Positions 60,657 through 64,000 of a stretch of DNA of 64,000 nt are shown one piece after another (positions within the stretch are counted from its first letter, which is position 1; every line of letters starts with the position of its first letter). Source of the DNA: Planctomycetes bacterium B3_Pla (GTDB lineage Bacteria; Planctomycetota; Phycisphaerae; Sedimentisphaerales; Anaerobacaceae). The stretch lies in NCBI GenBank assembly GCA_005223045.1, contig NJBM01000002.1, forward strand, positions 186,001-250,000, read 5' to 3'. Under the pieces are notes generated by a model that worked only from the letters and a program-made list of their open reading frames with translations, was not told where the DNA came from and ran no database searches. The translations under genes were made by a program, and so were the position numbers.

Positions 60657-60923
60657 TCACACTTTTTCCTTAATCAAAGACGGCCCGCTCTTGTTGCACG
60701 ATTCGTCGCCTGTATTGTCGTCACGATACACCTTGATCGCCGCATCCGGGCATACCATCCCGCACGCGGCGCAGCCTGTACAGCCACTGTTATCCACCTC
60801 AACGGGGAAGTAGCCGGTCCTGTTGGATTTTTCGGAGATGACGATGATTCTCTTCGGACAGACCACAACACACAAGCCACAGCCTTTGCATCGCTCGATA
60901 TTGATAATTATCTTGCCAGCCAT
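60657..60923 (-). CDS. 2[4Fe-4S] ferredoxin subunit of the 2-oxoacid oxidoreductase
   Basis: An 88-residue bacterial-type ferredoxin with two cluster motifs, CKGCGLCVVVCP near the N-terminus and CTGCAACGMVCP in the middle. Such proteins are the delta (KorD/VorD) subunit of 2-oxoacid:ferredoxin oxidoreductases and usually directly precede the alpha subunit gene. Here the toxin-antitoxin genes and an orphan nucleotidyltransferase separate them by 1.2 kb. It is the first gene of the run that ends at clpX or beyond. About 180 bp without genes precede it. Confidence 0.93.
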   Translation of the reverse strand: MAGKIIINIERCKGCGLCVVVCPKRIIVISEKSNRTGYFPVEVDNSGCTGCAACGMVCPDAAIKVYRDDNTGDESCNKSGPSLIKEKV

Positions 60924-61107
60924 TTTCGTATTTCGTGCCCCGTATTCAACTCCCTGCTCAAACGCGGGTTCCTGCCTAAAGCGCGCATTTTAGCAGGACG
61001 GGGCGCTGCTGTAAAGCTAAAAGGCGACAATTTGACATACGGCGGCATAGGGCGTGCTATATTCAATATCCGGAACTGGCCCATTTTCTGTTCGCTATTT
61101 CCTGTCT

Positions 61108-62103
61108 TTATTTTTCAATATAGAAAACCCTATCTTCCTCGTCGAAGCAGATGTCGCCGGACTGCGCGATATCTTCGGGGCCAAGGCCGATTAGCTTGAG
61201 GGGATTGTGAAAGCCCATCGCGATAAGTTCATTGGAACTGACCAAATCAAGACTTGCCAGGTGGTTCATGCACTCCAACATTGTCGAAGACGAGCCGGCC
61301 AAATACCCCGTTTCAGGGTCGTACAACCGGCCGCCCTCTTCCAGCACCACCTTCTCACCCATCACGTTATATGTGCCTGCTTCAAGGCCTGCCAGTGATG
61401 AAGCGTCGCTCACAACCACGCAGCGGTCGGCGCCTTTGGCCCTGATAATGGTCTTCAGCACGGATGCCGGCAGATGGTGCCCGTCAGTTATTATCATCGC
61501 GACAAGGTCGTCGTTGGCCAGACCCGCCCAGATCGGATTCTCGTGTCTGGGCAGCACCCCCGGCACGCCGTTGCCTAAATGCGTCAGCGAGACGGCTCCG
61601 GCTCGCACGAGATTGCGCAAATCATCTTCGGTTGCCATCTGGTGCCCCAACGAAACTGCAATACCCCGGCTTGCCGCATGACGCGCCAGCTTCTGCGCCC
61701 CTTCCAGTTCTGCCGATATGGTCAGCAGTTTGATTTTGCCTTCGGCCCAGGCAATCAGCTTATCGAGATAGGCTATATCCGGCTTGACCGTCCACTCTGC
61801 ATTGTGCGCTCCTCGTGCACCGTCTTGCGCCGAGATGAAAGGTCCCTCAACGTGAATACCCAACAACCTGCCGCGAAACTCTTCGCTTTGGAGAACGGCC
61901 GCCATTATCGGCAGGTTATGCTCGTAAACTTCTGCCGCAGATGTAATAATTGTCGGCAGAAACGCTGTCGTTCCGGCTTCGAGCACACTCCGGCAGGCCA
62001 GCACAAAATCATCCTGTGTCAAGTCTGTGCCGGAAAAGTTGATCCCTTTGTAGCCGTTGACTTGCAGATCAACCAACCCGCATCTCTTGGCTCCGTCGGA
62101 CAT
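61108..62103 (-). CDS. nagA: N-acetylglucosamine-6-phosphate deacetylase
   Basis: A 331-residue amidohydrolase that deacetylates GlcNAc-6-phosphate to glucosamine-6-phosphate in amino-sugar use. It starts MSDGAKRCGLVDLQVNGYKG, where VDLQVNG corresponds to the DVQLNG of E. coli NagA, and has HVEGPFISAQDGARGAHN (metal Glu), VSLGHQMATEDDL, LTHLGNGVPG and VVSDASSLAG (catalytic Asp). It lacks the ~50-residue N-terminal beta-sandwich part of typical NagA, so it is shorter than usual. The start ATG has no obvious alternative in frame upstream. It lies downstream of a class III aminotransferase gene. Confidence 0.88.
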   Translation of the reverse strand: MSDGAKRCGLVDLQVNGYKGINFSGTDLTQDDFVLACRSVLEAGTTAFLPTIITSAAEVYEHNLPIMAAVLQSEEFRGRLLGIHVEGPFISAQDGARGAHNAEWTVKPDIAYLDKLIAWAEGKIKLLTISAELEGAQKLARHAASRGIAVSLGHQMATEDDLRNLVRAGAVSLTHLGNGVPGVLPRHENPIWAGLANDDLVAMIITDGHHLPASVLKTIIRAKGADRCVVVSDASSLAGLEAGTYNVMGEKVVLEEGGRLYDPETGYLAGSSSTMLECMNHLASLDLVSSNELIAMGFHNPLKLIGLGPEDIAQSGDICFDEEDRVFYIEK

Positions 62104-62203
62104 CTTTACTCCATCTACCCATGTTCTTTACTTAGCATTAGCTTGAACCACCTTATACGAGATGTCAGCAGATCTGTCAAATGAACGAAGCCGCCCGGAT
62201 TAT

Positions 62204-63568
62204 CTAAACCGCTTCACTTACCGCTTCACGAATTACCTCGCAACCTTCGTTGATTGCTTCTTCGCTGATGCACAGAGGCGGCGATATCTTGACGCAGCCT
62301 CCGCCCACGCCCACTGGCGCGAACATCAGCAGACCCTTGCGGAAACAAAGGTTTATCACATCCCAGGCCAGTTCGTAATCCGGCTCTTTTGTGCCCTTCT
62401 TGACCATCAGCAGCCCGGCCACCAAGCCTTCCCCGGGCGCATGGCCTATGATATCGGGGAACTCACTTTTTATTTGCTGCAGATTCTCCTGGAGGACCGG
62501 CCCGACTTTCGCGGCGTTCTCCACCAGCCCTTCCTGTTCGATGACTTCGATGCTGGCCAGTGCCGCAGCACAGCAAAGCGGATTGCCCGAGTGAGTGCTG
62601 GTCATTTCATTTGGGCCGTAAAGGTCCATCACCTCCGGGCTGCTGATTACACCGCTGATCGGCAGTGAGCTGCTTAGCCCCTTGCCGATAAAGAACAAGT
62701 CCGGCGCCACGTCGTAAAGCTCAAAGGCCCATAGGGTTCCGCATCTTCCAAAACCAGCCTGGACCTCATCGAAACAGAGCAGGGCGCCAAATTTGTCGCA
62801 CCATTTTCTCAGGTCCTGCGCGTACTGTTTCGGCATAAAGTTGGGTCCGACGCCCTGGTACGTCTCGCTTATCACTCCCGCCACGTCGTCCGGCTTGACC
62901 CCCAGCTCAGCGAGGGTCCTTTCAAATAATTCAAAACTCGTATCAGTGCAGCGAAATCCGTCGGGAAAGGGCACATGCACTATCTCAGGGTCGAGGTTCT
63001 TGATCCATGCCTTGCCGCCGGCGATGCCACCTATCTGCTGAGCGCCTAAGGTCCGGCCGTGAAATGAGTCGGAAAATGAAACGATTACGTTCTTCTTGTC
63101 ACCGCCGAATCTGTATCCGTATGTGCGCATAAGTTTGAGCGCACACTCAGCCGCCTCTCCTCCGGTGCTGAGCAAAAATACTTTGTTCAAACCTTCCGGA
63201 GCTAACGAAACGAGCTTCTGCACAAGCTTAATCCTGGCTTCGTTCGGAAAACAGTAAGTGGTAAGCAGAGGGCGGCGCACCTGTCCGGCGATTGCCTCGG
63301 CAATGTGTTTGTGACCGTGCCCGGCGTTGGTTACGAGCACACCGGACGAAAAATCAAGCCACATATTGCCGTAAGCGTCATAGACATTCACACCCTCGGC
63401 GCGGTCCCAGATCACCGGCGGCTGACCTCTCATGCTGACCGACTCGGCCTCGCGAAGTTTTTCAATCTTCTGTATCGTCTCAGGATTCGGGATGGCCCCT
63501 GAAAGTTTGCGAAACTTTGTTGATACGTGGTTTACCTCGGTGGGGACAAGCGGAAATTCCTTTGCCAT
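62204..63568 (-). CDS. Class III PLP-dependent aminotransferase
   Basis: A 454-residue class III (ornithine/GABA-type) aminotransferase. PLP-binding features are FLLSTGGEAAECALKLMRTY, LLCFDEVQAGFGRCGTLWAF (Asp of the PLP nitrogen contact) and the lysine in LFFIGKGLSSSLPISGVIS that forms the Schiff base. Substrates of this family include omega-amino acids and 2-aminoaldehydes; the sequence does not decide. The ATG at 63568 follows GGAG; an in-frame start eight codons earlier is possible. It lies between a Gfo/Idh/MocA oxidoreductase gene and nagA, both on the same strand, hinting at a sugar or amino-sugar pathway. Confidence 0.92.
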   Translation of the reverse strand: MAKEFPLVPTEVNHVSTKFRKLSGAIPNPETIQKIEKLREAESVSMRGQPPVIWDRAEGVNVYDAYGNMWLDFSSGVLVTNAGHGHKHIAEAIAGQVRRPLLTTYCFPNEARIKLVQKLVSLAPEGLNKVFLLSTGGEAAECALKLMRTYGYRFGGDKKNVIVSFSDSFHGRTLGAQQIGGIAGGKAWIKNLDPEIVHVPFPDGFRCTDTSFELFERTLAELGVKPDDVAGVISETYQGVGPNFMPKQYAQDLRKWCDKFGALLCFDEVQAGFGRCGTLWAFELYDVAPDLFFIGKGLSSSLPISGVISSPEVMDLYGPNEMTSTHSGNPLCCAAALASIEVIEQEGLVENAAKVGPVLQENLQQIKSEFPDIIGHAPGEGLVAGLLMVKKGTKEPDYELAWDVINLCFRKGLLMFAPVGVGGGCVKISPPLCISEEAINEGCEVIREAVSEAV

Positions 63569-63598
63569 TTCATCTCCGGATTCTTGCTGCAATGTTTG

Positions 63599-64000
63599 TC
63601 AATATTTACGAAAATCGACGCCGGCATTTTCGCCGTAGGTTATCTCTACCTCTCTGCCGCCGTTTAGAATTGAAAGCCGCCCCGCCTCGACTACCAGCTC
63701 GTTGTACGAGCTGTTCGCGGGGGTCGCCATGATGCCTTCGTCGTCAAATTGTTTGATCAGCTTCTGTCTGCGGGCCAGCGCCTGCCGGTCGTCTGCATCG
63801 ACAGACACATCAATGCACTTGCAGATGTTCTTCACTATCAGCTCGATGGAACGATACCCGTACCCGACAGGCGTCAATCCGCCCCCGCCGAGATCGACGT
63901 ATTTGAAATAATCCGGACTCGGCTCGGAGTAATATGTATCGCCAGGCTCGCTGCCCTTTTCAACGTAACAGTGCTCGATGCCGCGGTTCTGGTCGTTGTG
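63599..64000 (-). CDS. Gfo/Idh/MocA-family oxidoreductase, C-terminal part, runs off the right edge
   Basis: The last 133 codons of a gene that continues past base 64000. The visible residues include HNDQNRGIEHCYVEKGSEPG, GGGGLTPVGYGYRSIELIVK, ALARRQKLIKQFDDEGIMAT and PANSSYNELVVEAGRLSILN. This pattern fits the C-terminal domain of Gfo/Idh/MocA NAD(P)-dependent sugar or inositol dehydrogenases common in planctomycetes. The coenzyme-binding domain is outside the window, so the call rests on the C-terminal part only. The aminotransferase gene follows 31 bp downstream. Confidence 0.65.
   Translation of the reverse strand, partial: HNDQNRGIEHCYVEKGSEPGDTYYSEPSPDYFKYVDLGGGGLTPVGYGYRSIELIVKNICKCIDVSVDADDRQALARRQKLIKQFDDEGIMATPANSSYNELVVEAGRLSILNGGREVEITYGENAGVDFRKY

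Noticed and set aside
1..64000. tRNA or rRNA genes
   Set aside because: No T-arm-like GGTTCGAATCC pattern in a suitable cloverleaf context, and no rRNA-like stretch, was found on either strand by eye.

Overview
The window reads as a chromosomal segment of a Gram-negative, polysaccharide-degrading bacterium, most likely a planctomycete of the Phycisphaerae/Sedimentisphaerales type (inference from gene content; no rRNA is present). The pointers are a SpoVG homologue with an inserted zinc ribbon, a twin-arginine sulfatase carrying HEAT repeats, tandem exported GH29 fucosidases, NIPSNAP and Gfo/Idh/MocA proteins, tandem DUF1573 lipoproteins, and a one-strand type II secretion operon. No tRNA, rRNA, CRISPR array or intact transposase was found.

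Layout. 1-6424 (minus strand): uvrB, nadC, birA and two GH29 alpha-L-fucosidases. 6534-13131: an M14 carboxypeptidase-like lipoprotein, purD, a very large AsmA-like protein and a NIPSNAP protein. 13132-16229: a repeat-rich stretch around an unusual phosphofructokinase. 16230-21773: a serpin, a membrane-anchored helical protein, a DUF2617-like protein, a CPBP protease and an endonuclease III-family glycosylase. 21801-24227: a 49-residue-repeat membrane protein bracketed by two copies of the glycosylase gene's 3' end. 24224-29513: the housekeeping run tmk-holB-ricT-metG, interrupted by a GxxExxY cassette. 29790-34489: two nitrilase-superfamily amidohydrolases and a sulfatase. 34933-38671: tandem DUF1573 lipoproteins and a four-haem cytochrome lipoprotein. 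38733-52511: a complete gspC-D-E-F-G-H-I-J-K-L-M set. 52935-64000: a FlgM-like protein, then a long minus-strand run with ferredoxin, a HepT/MntA toxin-antitoxin pair, a 2-oxoacid:ferredoxin oxidoreductase, clpX, an orphan DNA methyltransferase, ispE and spoVG, preceded upstream by nagA, a class III aminotransferase and a partial Gfo/Idh/MocA oxidoreductase.

How the genes fit together. Fucosidases, sulfatase and secreted amidohydrolase suggest growth on sulfated, fucose-containing or amino-sugar polymers; NagA handles amino sugars inside the cell and the type II system could export enzymes. The 2-oxoacid:ferredoxin oxidoreductase and four-haem lipoprotein point to ferredoxin-linked, probably anaerobic metabolism.

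The most unusual signal is a pair of small cassettes (4059-4378 and 28439-28895) between co-directional genes. Each carries a broken GxxExxY (PD-(D/E)XK nuclease-like) gene and is bounded by imperfect inverted repeats starting TAGCCAC. In both, the TAG of one arm is the stop codon of the upstream host gene (uvrB, tmk). Other striking points are heptanucleotide tracts beside gspF and inside gspH, HepT/MntA inserted in the oxidoreductase operon, and the duplicated glycosylase 3' end.
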